This document shows positions 43,866 to 54,565 of a stretch of DNA of 64,000 nucleotides, one piece after another. Position numbers and translations under genes: made by a program. Under the pieces are notes generated by a model. It ran no database searches. It had not been told where the DNA came from and worked only from the letters and a program-made list of their open reading frames with translations. Each line of letters starts with the position of its first letter. Position 1 is the stretch's first letter. This DNA comes from Emiliania huxleyi CCMP1516. Lineage: Eukaryota > Haptophyta > Isochrysidales > Noelaerhabdaceae. The stretch covers positions 50,736 through 114,735 of the forward strand of contig NW_005201391.1 in NCBI RefSeq assembly GCF_000372725.1, written 5' to 3'.

Positions 43866-46172
43866 ATGTTGCTTCGGTGTGTCGGCCTCGCGCTGCTGTT
43901 CGCCGGCCCGGCGGCTGCGTATCAGCCTGCGTGCGATGGCAGGCTGCCGCTCCTGCGCCGCGCTCCGCTGGTCGCGAGCAGCAGCGCGGTCGCTGCGCCT
44001 CAGAGCCGCGCTTCCGACCGGCAGCTCTACCTCCTCTTTGGCTCGCGGTTCGTGCAGTCCATCATGCGGCTAGCGATGGGGCCGCTGGTGGTGTACGTGT
44101 GTGGCGACATGGCGTGCGATGCCTCCTCGCGCGGCCAGCTGCTCTCATCCTACTCGCTCGGCTACCTCTCCTCGCAGATCGCCGGCGGTGCTCTCGCCGA
44201 CCGCATCGGGCCGCGGCTGGTGATCCTGTGCGCGTCGGCCCTGGGCGGGGCGTGCACCTTGGCTTCTGCGAGCGCGCGCTCGGTCCGCGCCCTCTGCCTC
44301 GCGCAGGTCCTGCTCGGGGTCTCCCAGGGCCCCCTCTACCCCACCTCGATCGCCTACCTCGGTGCCGTCGGCGCTAGATGCAAGCACAGACGCGGAGCAC
44401 AAGTCCGTGTGTCGCACGGCGGCGGGCCCACACGCACTCACACGCGGGCCCTTTGTCGCCGGGGGTGCCGCACTAGACGTGCACGCGACACACTCACACC
44501 TTGGACTCTCTCTGGCCCTCGGCCCTCTTAGACTCTGGGCCTCTTCCCCACTCTCGCCTGGGCTTTGTCTCTCTCCTCCCTTCTGGCTCTCTTGTTCACA
44601 GCACGTGGCTTTGGCTCTCTTCTCCACAGCACGCCGTGGCTGTCTCTCCTCCCACACCCTGACCCAGTCTCTCAAGCTCACCAGGCCCGGCGCTGCCTCC
44701 GAGCAAGCGCGCGCACGCGTCCACCGTCCTCGACCTCGGCATCACCCTCGCCACCCTACTCGCCCTCCCCTTCTCTGGCGCCATCGCCGCCGCGGTCGGC
44801 TGGCGCGCACGCACACTCCGCATCCCGCCACCACCGCTACCCTCGCCTCCGCCGCCGTCGCCGCCGCCACCCAACCCGCCGCCACCCTCGCCGCCGCCGC
44901 CCTCACCGCCGCCGCCCAGCCCGCCGCCCTCGCCGCCTCCGCCCTCGCCGCCTCCACCCTCCCTCCACCACCGCCCGTCCGGCGATCCGCCTCTCGTCAC
45001 GCGTGCCGCTGTTGACCAGGCGCGGCGCCTTCCGCCTCTACGGCGTGCTCGGCCTCGCCTTCACCGCCCTCTGGGCGTCTCTCTCTCTCGACCTCCCATC
45101 ACAACACCCGCCGCCCACGCCCGCACCCGCCGCACCCGCCGCTCCCGCCGCTACTCCCGCCGCCACTCCCACCGCCGCCGCCGCAGCCGTCTCCTCCGCC
45201 GCCTCCGCCATCGCCGCGGCGCGGGAGGCGCGCGTGGGCGGCGGGGTGGGCGGCGAGGGAGGGAGGGGCGGGCGCGGCGTGCCGCCGCTGCTGCTCGGGA
45301 GCCGGCGGGTGCGGCTGCTGCTGTCGTCGGGCGCCGTGTGGGTCATCTTCTTCTCGCACATGGCGTTCAACCTCTGCATCTACTTCATGACGAGCTGGGC
45401 GCCGACCTTCTACTCGGAGTCGTTTGGTCTGCTGCCCGAGAAGGCAGAGCTCGAGGGGCGGGACGAGGTTCAGATGTCCACTCAGTTCACACTAGTCTCG
45501 GACTGCCGCCCGAGCAGGCCAAGCTCGCCCTCGCCCTGCCGCCGCTGGTCGACCTCGCCGTCAAGGCGCTGCTCGCGCGGCCGCTCGAGGCTGCGCTGCG
45601 AGGCCCGTCCCTCGGCTTCTCCGCCCTCGGCTGAAGAAGAGACCCCGCCGGCAGAGACGAGATGCGAACGAGTGTTCCTTCTCTAGGCTTCTCCACCCTC
45701 GGCTGCCGCCGCTTCTTCAGCGGAGTCGGGTTTGTGGGCTCGGCGCTCGCCATGCTGGCGACGCCTGCCGCGGCGAGCCGCTTCGGCGCCGTCGGTGCCA
45801 CTTGCTGCTTCTCTCGCTCGCGAGGAACAAGTAGTAGTAGTACGTATCAGTGATTCATGGTCAGGTGCCACCTGCTGCTTCTCGCTCGCCAACGGCTTCG
45901 CGGCGCTGCACCCGTCCGGCTTCAAGGCGAGCTATATGGACGTCACGCGCTCGGCGACCGGCGTCGTCACCGGCGTCGGCAACACGCTCGCCTCGCTCGC
46001 AGCCTTCGTCGGCCCCGTGGTCGTCGGGCTCCTGCTGCAGCGGCTCGGCTCGTGGGCACCCTCCTTCTGCGCCATCGCCACGCTCCAGCTCCTCGCCGCC
46101 CTCGCCTTCGCGCGCTTCTCGACCGCTACGCCGGTGGACGAGGAGAAGCCGTCCGCAGACCTTGCGCGGTGA
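43866..46172 (+). CDS. MFS transporter (SLC17/ANTR-like)
   Basis: Predicted membrane transporter of the major facilitator superfamily; layout recalls SLC17-type sodium/anion or plastid phosphate transporters. ATG at 43866, then a hydrophobic leader (LLRCVGLALLFAGPAAAY), possibly a targeting peptide. TM1-TM4 follow in exon 1: RFVQSIMRLAMGPLVVYVCG, GQLLSSYSLGYLSSQIAGGA and the loop motif LADRIGPRLVILCAS, GVSQGPLYPTSIAYLG. A short exon (about 44690-44812) gives STVLDLGITLATLLALPFSG then AIAAAVGW. Next (about 45020-45470) is RLYGVLGLAFTALWASL, a Pro/Ala-rich loop, VIFFSHMAFNLCIYFMTSWA and PTFYSESFGLLP. The last exon (45865-46172) gives GFKASYMDVTRSATGVVTGV and a final TM. The intron 45795-45864 is GT-AG. 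Several exon edges are duplicated inside introns. Confidence 0.8.
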
Positions 46173-46650
46173 GGCCCGACGTGCACGTGGCCCGCCGCCG
46201 CCGCGCGACGCGAGAGGCGCGTTGCCGTTCCTCTCGCGACAAGCACTGCAGAGCCGTAGCCCGTACAGCTACACGGGAGAGTTTGCTTCGTCGCTCCGAA
46301 CTCGACGGTGGTGACGTGTCGCGTTGGTTTGCCTGCGGTGTGGGGCTCTGGTGGGGCCGCTACCCGCGCTGCCCACGCCGTCATCTGACATCTGTGTTCG
46401 TCGCCTGTTGTGGCTAGCCATTGGCGTTGCCCGAAGGAGGGGTCCCGCCGAAACATTCGCCCAGAGGACACTATGGAGCTGCCCTCTCCCGCTCTCGCGC
46501 CACGCGCCTCTCCAGGTCTCCATCAGACTTCAGAGCACACAGCTGGCTCCAGCTTTTCGGCTCCACATGGACATGTGCGCACAACGCGCCCGCGTTTTCC
46601 ACAATACCTCCGAGGGAGTCTACACCAGATCCCTTGGCCTTGCCCGCTGC

Positions 46651-46747
46651 GGCCGCCGATCACGAGCAGGCGCGGCCTCTCGCGCCTCGCCACAGCGTCT
46701 CCTATCTTACAGCCGCGGCGACATACCGGTGCTCGTGATCGGCGGCC
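46651..46747. repeat. Inverted repeat, 18 bp perfect
   Basis: 46651-46668 (GGCCGCCGATCACGAGCA) is the reverse complement of 46730-46747, enclosing 61 bp. The sequence just to its left (46578-46650, containing TCCACAATACCTC and GTCTACACCAGATCCCTTG) recurs at 50716-50785. Confidence 0.85.
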
Positions 46748-46756
46748 ACATAAACT

Positions 46757-47313
46757 TCGCACCTTCCAACCTGGTGGAGCGGCACATGCACAGGAGACCG
46801 TTTTATCTTCTCTGAGTGCGCGCCAATCCGCACCTGCGTGTGCTTGGATGTGTGCTTGTGTGTGAGCGCGAGTCGTTGAAGTCTCTATTAAACACCCGCA
46901 CTCCTCCCAGCTCTAGGCTCCCTTTCTCGCACTGTGCCCCAGCAGTGCACAGTGCTCGCATTTGACACACACAGGAGAGCGACACACAGGAGAAGCAATG
47001 TCCCCGGTCCTGCCATTCTAGAAGCTTGCAGCCGGGCAGAAGGTGACTACAGGCGCGTACTGGACAGGGTTGAAGGCCTGCGGGTCGCAGGTGCCCGAGT
47101 CGGAAGGGACGTGGTCGCAGCAATGCTCATTGCAGCCCGGGCACGAGATGGGGTTGTATGGGTGATCGCCCTTGGTCCCGCAGTCTTGGCCGTAGTTGCA
47201 AGGGAACACGCCAGAGTTTGCGCCACCGCACGTCTTGGCCGACGAGATCTCAGCATCGATGCCATTGTCTGCCACGATCTTCACAGGTTTGTTGAAGCCG
47301 CTCAAGGCGGACA
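46757..47313. repeat. ~540-bp duplication, copy 1 (parent)
   Basis: Covers the 3' half of the secreted Cys-rich gene plus about 260 bp of its 3' flank. It is repeated in the same orientation at 48341-48879 with a 10-bp length difference near 46925. Confidence 0.95.
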
Positions 47314-47626
47314 GGTCCCAGTACATAAATTCGTCTCCAGCCTTCCATGTGCCCTCGAAAAGTGTGTAGCCAGCTGTGCTGGCGTCTGCGTCCTTGTCGC
47401 CAACAATGACGCGAAAGCCTGCACCGAGGGAAGTGAAGCACCCAGGTTGGATGACGTGGCTCGACGACCCTTGGTTGACCGTGTGCAACGTGAGGCCCGC
47501 GCAGTCATTGACGATGCAGACGCCAGCACATGCGGTGCCAGTTGACGGGCAGACGCTTGATGCCTTTTCAATCGGCGCGCCGAACACGCCGGCGAAGAGC
47601 GAGAGGAGCGCGAAGTTGGAGTGCAT
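47018..47626 (-). CDS. Secreted Cys-rich protein, thaumatin-like candidate
   Basis: A 202-residue single-exon protein, ATG at 47626, with a signal peptide MHSNFALLSLFAGVFGAP. It has about 14 Cys in the mature part: VCPSTGTACAGVCIVNDCAG, then VIQPGCFTSLGAGFRVIVGD, TLFEGTWKAGDEFMYWDLSA, AKTCGGANSGVFPCNYGQDC, SCPGCNEHCCDHVPSDSGTC and ...TFCPAASF. Size, Cys number and the 'W....FEVT/YWDLS'-like strand recall the osmotin/thaumatin-like fold of small secreted fungal and plant proteins, but this is only a resemblance. A 3' half-copy of the gene lies at 48590-48878. Confidence 0.7.
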   Translation of the reverse strand: MHSNFALLSLFAGVFGAPIEKASSVCPSTGTACAGVCIVNDCAGLTLHTVNQGSSSHVIQPGCFTSLGAGFRVIVGDKDADASTAGYTLFEGTWKAGDEFMYWDLSALSGFNKPVKIVADNGIDAEISSAKTCGGANSGVFPCNYGQDCGTKGDHPYNPISCPGCNEHCCDHVPSDSGTCDPQAFNPVQYAPVVTFCPAASF

Positions 47627-47659
47627 ATCTGCGGCGAACGTGGCGGTGAGCAAGTCAAG

Positions 47660-48340
47660 GCACTGGCGATGGCACAGAGCAGCGAGGGCTCGGCTCGTGC
47701 CATCGGTGGCGGTGGTGATAGAAGCTGCTTGCAGGTAGCGGGAGGTGGTGGTGTGGGTGGGCTGTAGGGCGGGCTGGCGGCCTGTATCCAGTCGGTCCTG
47801 ACGCGAGATGTCCTTCCAGGATGATAACGCCGGGAGCCCGATTTATGCTTTTTGCAAAGGAGCAGAATTTACCCTAAAACAGGACAAGGAGCAGAAAGTG
47901 AGAGGGTGGAATCTGTTTCAAAACAGTTGAGAGAGAGTTGAGATTTTATCGCCTCTGTCGGCCCATTTGTGTGAAATACACATTGTTCATAGTTGATTCG
48001 ATCTTCTGTTTACAAGTTTAAGACGATCTGGGAACGAACCGTCCCCCCTGGGTGTAAAGCCGTAGAACCATGTATGCATCTTGATGCATGTGTCGCTCTC
48101 TCGAAGGTCGCGTTCAAACGCCCGGAACGGCCGTTACAGTGGTGTCCGGCCGGCGCGATCACCGTGCAGCGTGCTGTGACGCTCAGGGAAGCCCGATGAG
48201 GTGCTGGTTTCTTTGCCCAGGGCTGGCCTACGGCCCGTGCTGGATCAGCTGAGCAAGGTTTGGGGAGAATCCTATAGTAGGCTCTTCAGATATTTTCACG
48301 GATGCCCGAAATCACCCGTTTTTGCCCAATTTTCGGTCGA
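47660..48340. other. Intergenic, no gene seen
   Basis: Upstream flank of the secreted Cys-rich gene. AT-richer segments at 47850-47990 could be promoter sequence but no defined element is identifiable. Confidence 0.35.
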
Positions 48341-48879
48341 GCACCTTCCAACCTGGTGGAGCGGCACATGCACAGGAGACCGTTTTATCTTCTCTGAGTG
48401 CGCGCCAATCCGCACCTGCGTGTGCTTGGATGTGTGCTTGTGTGTGAGCGCGAGTCGTTGAAGTCTCTATTAAACACCCGCACTCCTCCCAGCTCTAGGC
48501 TCCCTTTGCCCCAGCAGTGCACAGTGCTCGCATTTGACACACACAGGAGAGCGACACACAGGAGAAGCAATGTCCCCGGTCCTGCCATTCTAGAAGCTTG
48601 CAGCCGGGCAGAAGGTGACTACAGGCGCGTACTGGACAGGGTTGAAGGCCTGCGGGTCGCAGGTGCCCGAGTCGGAAGGGACGTGGTCGCAGCAATGCTC
48701 ATTGCAGCCCGGGCACGAGATGGGGTTGTATGGGTGATCGCCCTTGGTCCCGCAGTCTTGGCCGTAGTTGCAAGGGAACACGCCAGAGTTTGCGCCACCG
48801 CACGTCTTGGCCGACGAGATCTCAGCATCGATGCCATTGTCTGCCACGATCTTCACAGGTTTGTTGAAGCCGCTCAGGG
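48341..48879 (-). pseudogene. Truncated duplicate of the secreted Cys-rich gene
   Basis: Same-orientation copy of 46757-47313. It keeps the last 88 codons and stop (48590-48856) and the 3' flank but lacks the signal peptide and first half. The match ends abruptly at about 48879 inside the codons for LSGFNKP. No poly(A) tail or intron loss is seen, so it arose as a DNA duplication. Sequence identity is very high, so it is recent. Confidence 0.85.
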
Positions 48880-49472
48880 TACTATACCAACTAAAGTGAC
48901 AGGCAGGCGCATCGCAGTTTCTACCATGACGCGATCTTTGTCAAGCGCAACAACTTCAACCTGCTGCTCCACGAGCGAGACGTTCGGCGGCGGCTTCTCG
49001 CCCACCGCTGTTCTTTCTCAAGCTGCGCCGCCTCGCGCGCAAGGTCGCGCGCGGCAGCGTCGACCGCACGGCCTATACTCGCCCAAGTACTCGCTCTCTT
49101 TTATGTCCCACCATGCAGAGCGCATCTCTCTCTCTCTGTTGTGCGAGGCGTGAACCGCGCCATTCGCTCTCACCTGGCAACCCTGTCTGCACGTCTCGCG
49201 CGCGCGTGAACAGGGCTCGCCGTGCAAAGCTCGCTTCCGAGCTCTCACGCCGCGCGTAGGGCCCTTTAGGGGCCTAGAGAACACAACCCCCTCTCCCTTT
49301 TCTCCCAGTAAGCTAAAAGTACGTACATTAATCCCTTGGAGATCCTGTTTCCCACCCCACGAATTAAGTGCAAGGCGGGAGATACAAAGGAACCGCCCAC
49401 ACCAGGGCTTAACCGCTCGCAATCGGATGCATGTTGCTAGAAATGGCAGTGGGGCTGCTCCTGTACCGTGTT
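48880..49472. other. Intergenic; possible exon fragment
   Basis: A frame near 48905-49010 reads AIFVKRNNFNLLLHERDVRR, which looks protein-like but has no context. A block at 49141-49210 (GTGCGAG, CGCTCTCACCTGGC, CGCGCGTGAACA) recurs at 49779-49852. CTTTTCTCCCAGTAAGCTAA, followed by AAGTA, at 49297-49321 recurs at 13344-13368. Confidence 0.3.
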
Positions 49473-49580
49473 TGTTATGACCCCCCCCCGATGAACACAC
49501 CAGTGAGGGTGGGCGAGACGATCGAGGGGTCCCGTACCATGCGGAATCGACCCTATCCAGTGCTCAAGTGCTCAAGTGGG
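49473..49580 (+). repeat. Dispersed ~100-bp repeat B, copy 1
   Basis: Begins with GACCCCCCCC then GAACACACCAG; core GGCGAGACGATCGAGGGGTC; ends CAGTGCTCAAGTGCTCAAG. Copies at 50400-50496 and 59986-60087 in the same orientation with few changes. Two copies also share CCTGTACCGTGTTTG just upstream. Confidence 0.92.
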
Positions 49581-49617
49581 GCTGCTCGCAACCTAGCTAG
49601 ACTTTGCTCGGATTTGC

Positions 49618-49660
49618 GCGCGCGCGCGCGCGCGCGCGCGCGCGCGCCGCGCGCGCTGCT
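49618..49660. repeat. (GC)n tract
   Basis: About 40 bp of alternating GC, a potential Z-DNA former. Confidence 0.95.
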
Positions 49661-49929
49661 TGGTATAGTAGTCGCTCGTGGTCGTAGAGAATATGTAGGA
49701 TTGCAAGCGTGGTTGCTCACAATTGCACAGAGATGCTACGATTGATAGGAGTACTGCTCACAATCCTTCTCGACTTTGTGCGAGATGAACCGCGGGCGGA
49801 ATTTCGCTCTCACCTGGCCACCCTGGCACATCTCGCGCGCGCGCGTGAACATGGCGGAGATCTGCCCTGATCAAACGCCCGTGGGACACACACTGACACA
49901 TCCGCGCACCGCGCCCTCCGCTTCAGCGA

Positions 49930-50024
49930 GAGGCAGCTGCGACCCCGCCGAGTGGACGGGCGCACACCGCGCCACCTGCTGTGTACGCCCATCTACTCGC
50001 GGCGGGGTCGCAGCTGCCTCTGGA
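49930..50024. repeat. Hairpin with 22-bp perfect arms
   Basis: AGAGGCAGCTGCGACCCCGC plus CG at the left end (from 49930) is exactly reverse-complementary to the right end (to about 50023). Pairing continues inward imperfectly for about 12 bp more. The total of about 95 bp is the size of a small foldback element. Confidence 0.88.
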
Positions 50025-50399
50025 AGGCACCGAGAGGTACAATAGTGCGCAAATGGTCAAAATCACTTGCACAACAGGTGATGCGCGGCGCTGTCTCTCA
50101 AGATGGAAGCAGGAAGCTTCCATCCCGGCGGTGGTTCGAATCCACATAAGCCGAAGGGTGAGGGGGGAGGCTGGCCTGAGGTCTGAAGCTCACCCATTGT
50201 GGAAGTGAGAACTGCTCGACCCACCCCGGATCCTGCTGAACAAGCTCCTCTTGTAGCTCGATCGGTCACACCGCCATCGCCGCCGACGTCTCCCAGGGAG
50301 ATGATGGAGAGGGGGGACGACACTGCTCGATCTACCCTCTCTCTGGGGTCCCTCAGCTCAGCGTGCACCTCGATCCTGTACCGTGTTTGCGGTTAGTTA

Positions 50400-50496
50400 G
50401 GACCCCCCCCAAGGAACACACCAGTGAGGGAGGGCGAGACGATCGAGGGGTCCCGTACCATGCGGAATCGACCCTATCCAGTGCTCAAGTGCTCAA
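50400..50496 (+). repeat. Dispersed repeat B, copy 2
   Basis: See copy 1; the first bases read GACCCCCCCCAAGGAACACA and the end is identical through CAGTGCTCAAGTGCTCAAG. Confidence 0.92.
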
Positions 50497-50755
50497 GGTT
50501 TTGTAACGCGAGCCGCTGTGTGCCATCGCACACAGCTGAGTGAAATGGGGAACTACCAACAAAAAAGCGTTACGAACTAGCCCTTCCGTCTTGAGGAGAT
50601 GAGGTCTCTTGCGTATCTTGGCCACTCGCACAGAGTGAGAGAGAGAGGCTGCCGCGACAGTGTATGTGCAGCTCCCTTGTGTTTATCACGAGACAGTCTT
50701 AGACGGCCACGCGCCTCCACGACGCGCCCGCGTCTTCCACAATACCTCGGGGAGT

Positions 50756-53229
50756 CTACACCAGATCCCTTGCCCGCCGCGACCCCGCCCAGTCTTCGCA
50801 CGCCTTTCCCTCGCAGCGCTCGCCCTCGAGGTTGCGGCGGCTGCGCCACCGTTTGCAGAGCTCCGTGTCGCGGAAGCGGCCGGTCTCGCGCCGGCTCGCG
50901 CCGACGGCCGCCGCGGCGGTGGGCTGAGGCTCGCACACCGCCCGGAGCGCCGCGTGCGGCAAGAGCAGGGCGGTGCCGTGCTTGTAGCCGGCGGGGGCCT
51001 CGACGCTGCCGCTGATGTCGCGCCAGCGCGAGGCGCCGTCCCCCTCGAGCGCGCCGAAGCCCTTGTGGGAGGGCTTGAAGGCGCAGCCGCGCCGCTCGCC
51101 CTCGGGCAGCACCTGCGATCACCCGAGATCGCGCGAGCTCAGCCCGAGATCGCCCGAGACGGCCGCGCCGCTCGCCCTCGGCTCGACTTCGAGTATACCT
51201 CGGCGACATCTCGGCGACATCTCGAAGAAAACTCTCGGTGATATCCTTGGCTACATCTCGAGTGATTCTCGGGTATATCTCGGGCACATCTCGGGTGCAT
51301 CTCGGCGATGTCTCGGCGCCCGCGTCAGCCCGACGTCGGAGGGCGCCTCACCGGCGACGCGGTCGCACGGCGCGGGCGAGTGGAGGCGGCAGTCGTCGCG
51401 GTACACGTCGAAGAGGAGGAGGAGCCGCCTAATCAACGAACGGTTCGACCAGTCAATGAACAAGTCAGCCTATTGACCACACTCCGAGGGGGAGGAGAAG
51501 TCGCCCGTCTGGCCTCACCACCTGCTCACGGCCAGAGGCGTGAAGAGACGCCCCTTCACACCTCGATCCGCCCCGTCCGGCTTTGCCACCGCCGCAGGCC
51601 CCTCGCAACAAGGCCGCGAGATCGCGTCGAGAAAGAAAGGCCCCGAGGCGGTGGCCGCGGCCCACGGGCCCGTCACGCGGCGCGCGGTGGCGTGCCGGAT
51701 CGCAAGGGTGCAGTTCTGGCCGCGGAGCAGCGCGCCTGCAGCGTGCCGTGGAGGTGCCGTGGACGTGCCGTGGACGTGGCGTGGGCGTGGACGCGCCGAG
51801 CTTGTAGTCACGCCTCTATATCTCCCCATATCTCCCCATATCTCAGGCGCGCCGAGCTCGTAGTCACGCCTCTCGCACCGGTTGTCCTCCAGCTTGTAGA
51901 AGAGCGCGTGCGGCGCGCCTGTGCACAGAGAGGCTGTCAAGAGACGCTGTTCACAGCCCTTTCAAGAGCGCGTGCGGAGTGGAGTGTGCCCGCCGCGCCG
52001 AGCAGCAGGAACAGGTCGATGACCGAACGACCAGCGTCCTCGGGCGGCAGCTCGAGCGGCAGGGGCGGCGACCACGCCTGTGGACAGCTAGAGGCGTGAG
52101 CAGCGCCTCCTCACAGCGTCCTTAGAGCGGAGCTCGGGCGGCAGGGGCGGCGACCGCGCCTCGAAGTCGCGCGTCATCATGTAGTACGGCTCGTGCGTCG
52201 ACGCGGCCATGGTGGGCGGACACTCGCCTGCTCGCAGCTAGAGGCGTGAACAGCGCCTCGTGCGTCGACGCGGCCATGGTGGGCGGGGCACTCGCCCGCG
52301 TGTCGCGTCGCCGAGAAGAGAAGGACGAAGCCGCCGCCCTCCGCCTATCCGCTGCAACCGTCTCATCCCCCTCGTGGCCCGACGGGGCGCCGCAGGGGGC
52401 CGCTCCCCTGGCGCCTCGGGCAGAGCCGCAAGCTCTGGCGCCCACAGCGAGCACGCGTCCGGCAACGGCACCTGTTCACGGCCAGAGCTGTGAAGAGACG
52501 CCGTTCACAGCGAGCACGCGTCCGGCAACGGCACCTCGACCAGCCTCACGCCCGTCCAGGAGAGCAAGTCGCGAGACCGCGCGTAGCCGAAGCGCGGGCT
52601 GCGCCGCCGCCCGCCGCCCTCCGCCGCGTCCGGGTCGGAGGGGTGGCACCGCCACTTGCCGGCCACCTAAACAGACAACGGAGAGCTCTCAACCCTTCGC
52701 GCGGAGGGATGTGCGTCTAATGTTCGTTTCTTTCCTGGTGCACGCACAGCTCGGCCGTGAAGACGAGGTGGAAGAGGCCGCGGTCCCAGACCATCGACGG
52801 GTCTCGAAACACGCTGGCGCCCTCCACCTCGGTCCACGCCAGCACCGGCTTGCCGCTCGGAGGCAACGCCTCCCACCGCAGTGCGTCCTGCGAGTGCAGC
52901 AGCCGGAGGCCGTCACCCATCGCCTTGCCTTGCTTGAACGAGGCCATCACGTATCCACCGGCCTCGCCGTCGTCCGCCTCACGGCTGTCGGAATCCTCCC
53001 CAGCATCTCCAGCCGTCTCGGGCGCCACCTGCCACTGCACCGGCTCGGCAGCCACACGCTCGGCTGCCATCGCTGCCACTGGTGTCCCTGGTGGCGAAGC
53101 TGTGCCCTCGTAGAGCGCGAGCGCGATGATGGACAGCGCGGCGGCGACGACTATCAGGCACAGCAGCAGGATCATGCTCGAGCGAGGCCGCCGTCGGCGC
53201 CTGGACCTGCCGTCTGACACGACACGCAT
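50756..53229 (-). CDS. Membrane-anchored GH43-like glycosidase
   Basis: Predicted type II membrane glycoside hydrolase with a five-bladed propeller (GH43/GH32-like). ATG at 53229. Residues about 19-41 (MILLLCLIVVAAALSIIALA) are a signal anchor. Exon 1 has GYVMASFKQGKAMGDGLRLL, HSQDALRWEALPPSGKPVLA and SVFRDPSMVWDRGLFHLVFT; the DP of FRDPSMVW is the usual catalytic-site segment. Following exons give RDLLSWTGVRLVEVPLPDAC then SLWAPE, HALFYKLEDNRC, RGQNCTLAIRHATARRVTGP W, EGPAAVAKPDG, WSNRSLIRRLLLLFDVYRDD and WRDISGSVEAPAGYKHGTAL, ending at 50756. The intron 52472-52534 is GT-AG. Other introns lie near 52220-52257, 51818-51847 and 51190-51310 (a TCTCGGCGACA array). Exon edges are duplicated at 52443/52506, 52191/52258 and 51792/51848. 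The substrate is unknown. Confidence 0.75.
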
Positions 53230-53344
53230 TCCAACGTCCGACGTCAGACGGCCGCTTAGGGATCCTCCCTAGTCTGCTTTTTGTGTGCACTCAATCTTCT
53301 CTCTTCTGCCCTCAGATCTAGGCATCCCTGAGGGTGGCCTGGAC

Positions 53345-54300
53345 CGTCAGCCAAATATCCTAAGCCAAATATCCTGAGATTATGTCCTGAGACCAATCCT
53401 GAGAGAGTATCCTGAGAAAATTTCCTAAGCCAAATATCCTGAGACAATTTCCTGAGCCAAATATCCTGAGACCATATCTTAAGCCAAATATCCTGAGACC
53501 ATATCCTAAGTATCCTGAGGGAGTATCCTAAGCCAAATATCCTGAGACAATTTCCTAAGCCAAATATCCTGAGACAATTTCCTAAGACAAATATCCTGAG
53601 ACAATTTCCTGAGCCAAATATCCTGAGACCATATCCTAAGAATATCCTAAGCCAAATATCCTGAGACAATTTCCTAAGCCAAATATCCTGAGACAATTTC
53701 CTAAGCCAAATATCCTGAGACCATATTCTAAGCCAAATATCCTAAGCCAAATATCCTGAGATAATTTCCTAAGCCAAATATCCTAAGCCAAATATCCTGA
53801 GGGAATATCCTAAGCCAAATATCCTGAGACAATTTCCTAAGCCAAATATCCTGAGGGAATATCCTAAGCCAAATATCCTGAGACAATTTCCTAAGCCAAA
53901 TATCCTGAGACAATATCCTAAGTCAAATATCCTGAGACCATATCCTAAGCAAATATGCTGAGACCATATTCTAAGCCAAAGCCAAATATCCTGAGATAAT
54001 TTCCTAAGCCAAATATCCTAAGCCAAATATCCTGAGGGAATTTCCTAAGCCAAATATCCTGAGACAATTTCCTAAGGCAAATATCCTGAGACAGACCATA
54101 TCCTGAGACAATATCCTGAGCCAAATATCTAAGACAATATTCTGAGACAAATATCCTTAGCGATTGATCTTGGAGAGTCGCCTTAGAAAATATCCTAGAA
54201 ATATCCTTAGAAAATATCCTTAGAAATATCCTTAGAAATTCTCCTTAGAATTCTCCTTAGAAAATATCCTTAGAGATTACCCTGAGGAATACCCCTTAGG
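53345..54300. repeat. AT-rich CCAAATATCCTGAGAC minisatellite
   Basis: Nearly 1 kb of units CCAAATATCCTGAGAC(C/A)AT followed by TTCCTAAG or ATCCTAAG (about 13 and 26-27 bp periods), decaying at the right end to ATATCCTTAGAA units. It is much AT-richer than the rest of the window. Open frames through it (SQDIWLRKL repeats) are by-products. Confidence 0.97.
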
Positions 54301-54565
54301 GAATATTTTGTTCACAGCATGTAGATGTGAATGCGTTCCCATTACCATTTGCGGCAAGTCTCAAGCGATGGTGCCAGAATCTGACCTCATCTTCACGCCA
54401 GTGATGCGGTTGATCACGCGAGTCGATCGAAACGTCTTCGCCGCTCTTTCACCGACGCCCACAGCGCCAGCCAGTGTCACGACGTGCCGCTGCAAGAACG
54501 ACACTGTGCTCTGAGGATTCGCCGCACATCGAAGGAATCAGAAGCGCGCCTTCGTGGATTTTTTG

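Noticed and set aside
50060-50155. tRNA-like T-arm (GGTGGTTCGAATCCACA)
   Set aside because: The T stem pairs well but the 7-nt acceptor partner and a plausible anticodon arm are absent upstream. At most a tRNA-derived fragment.
53256-53913. Minus-strand protein of SQDIWLRKL repeats
   Set aside because: It is only the minisatellite read in frame; the unit is not kept in multiples of three throughout and there is no start context.
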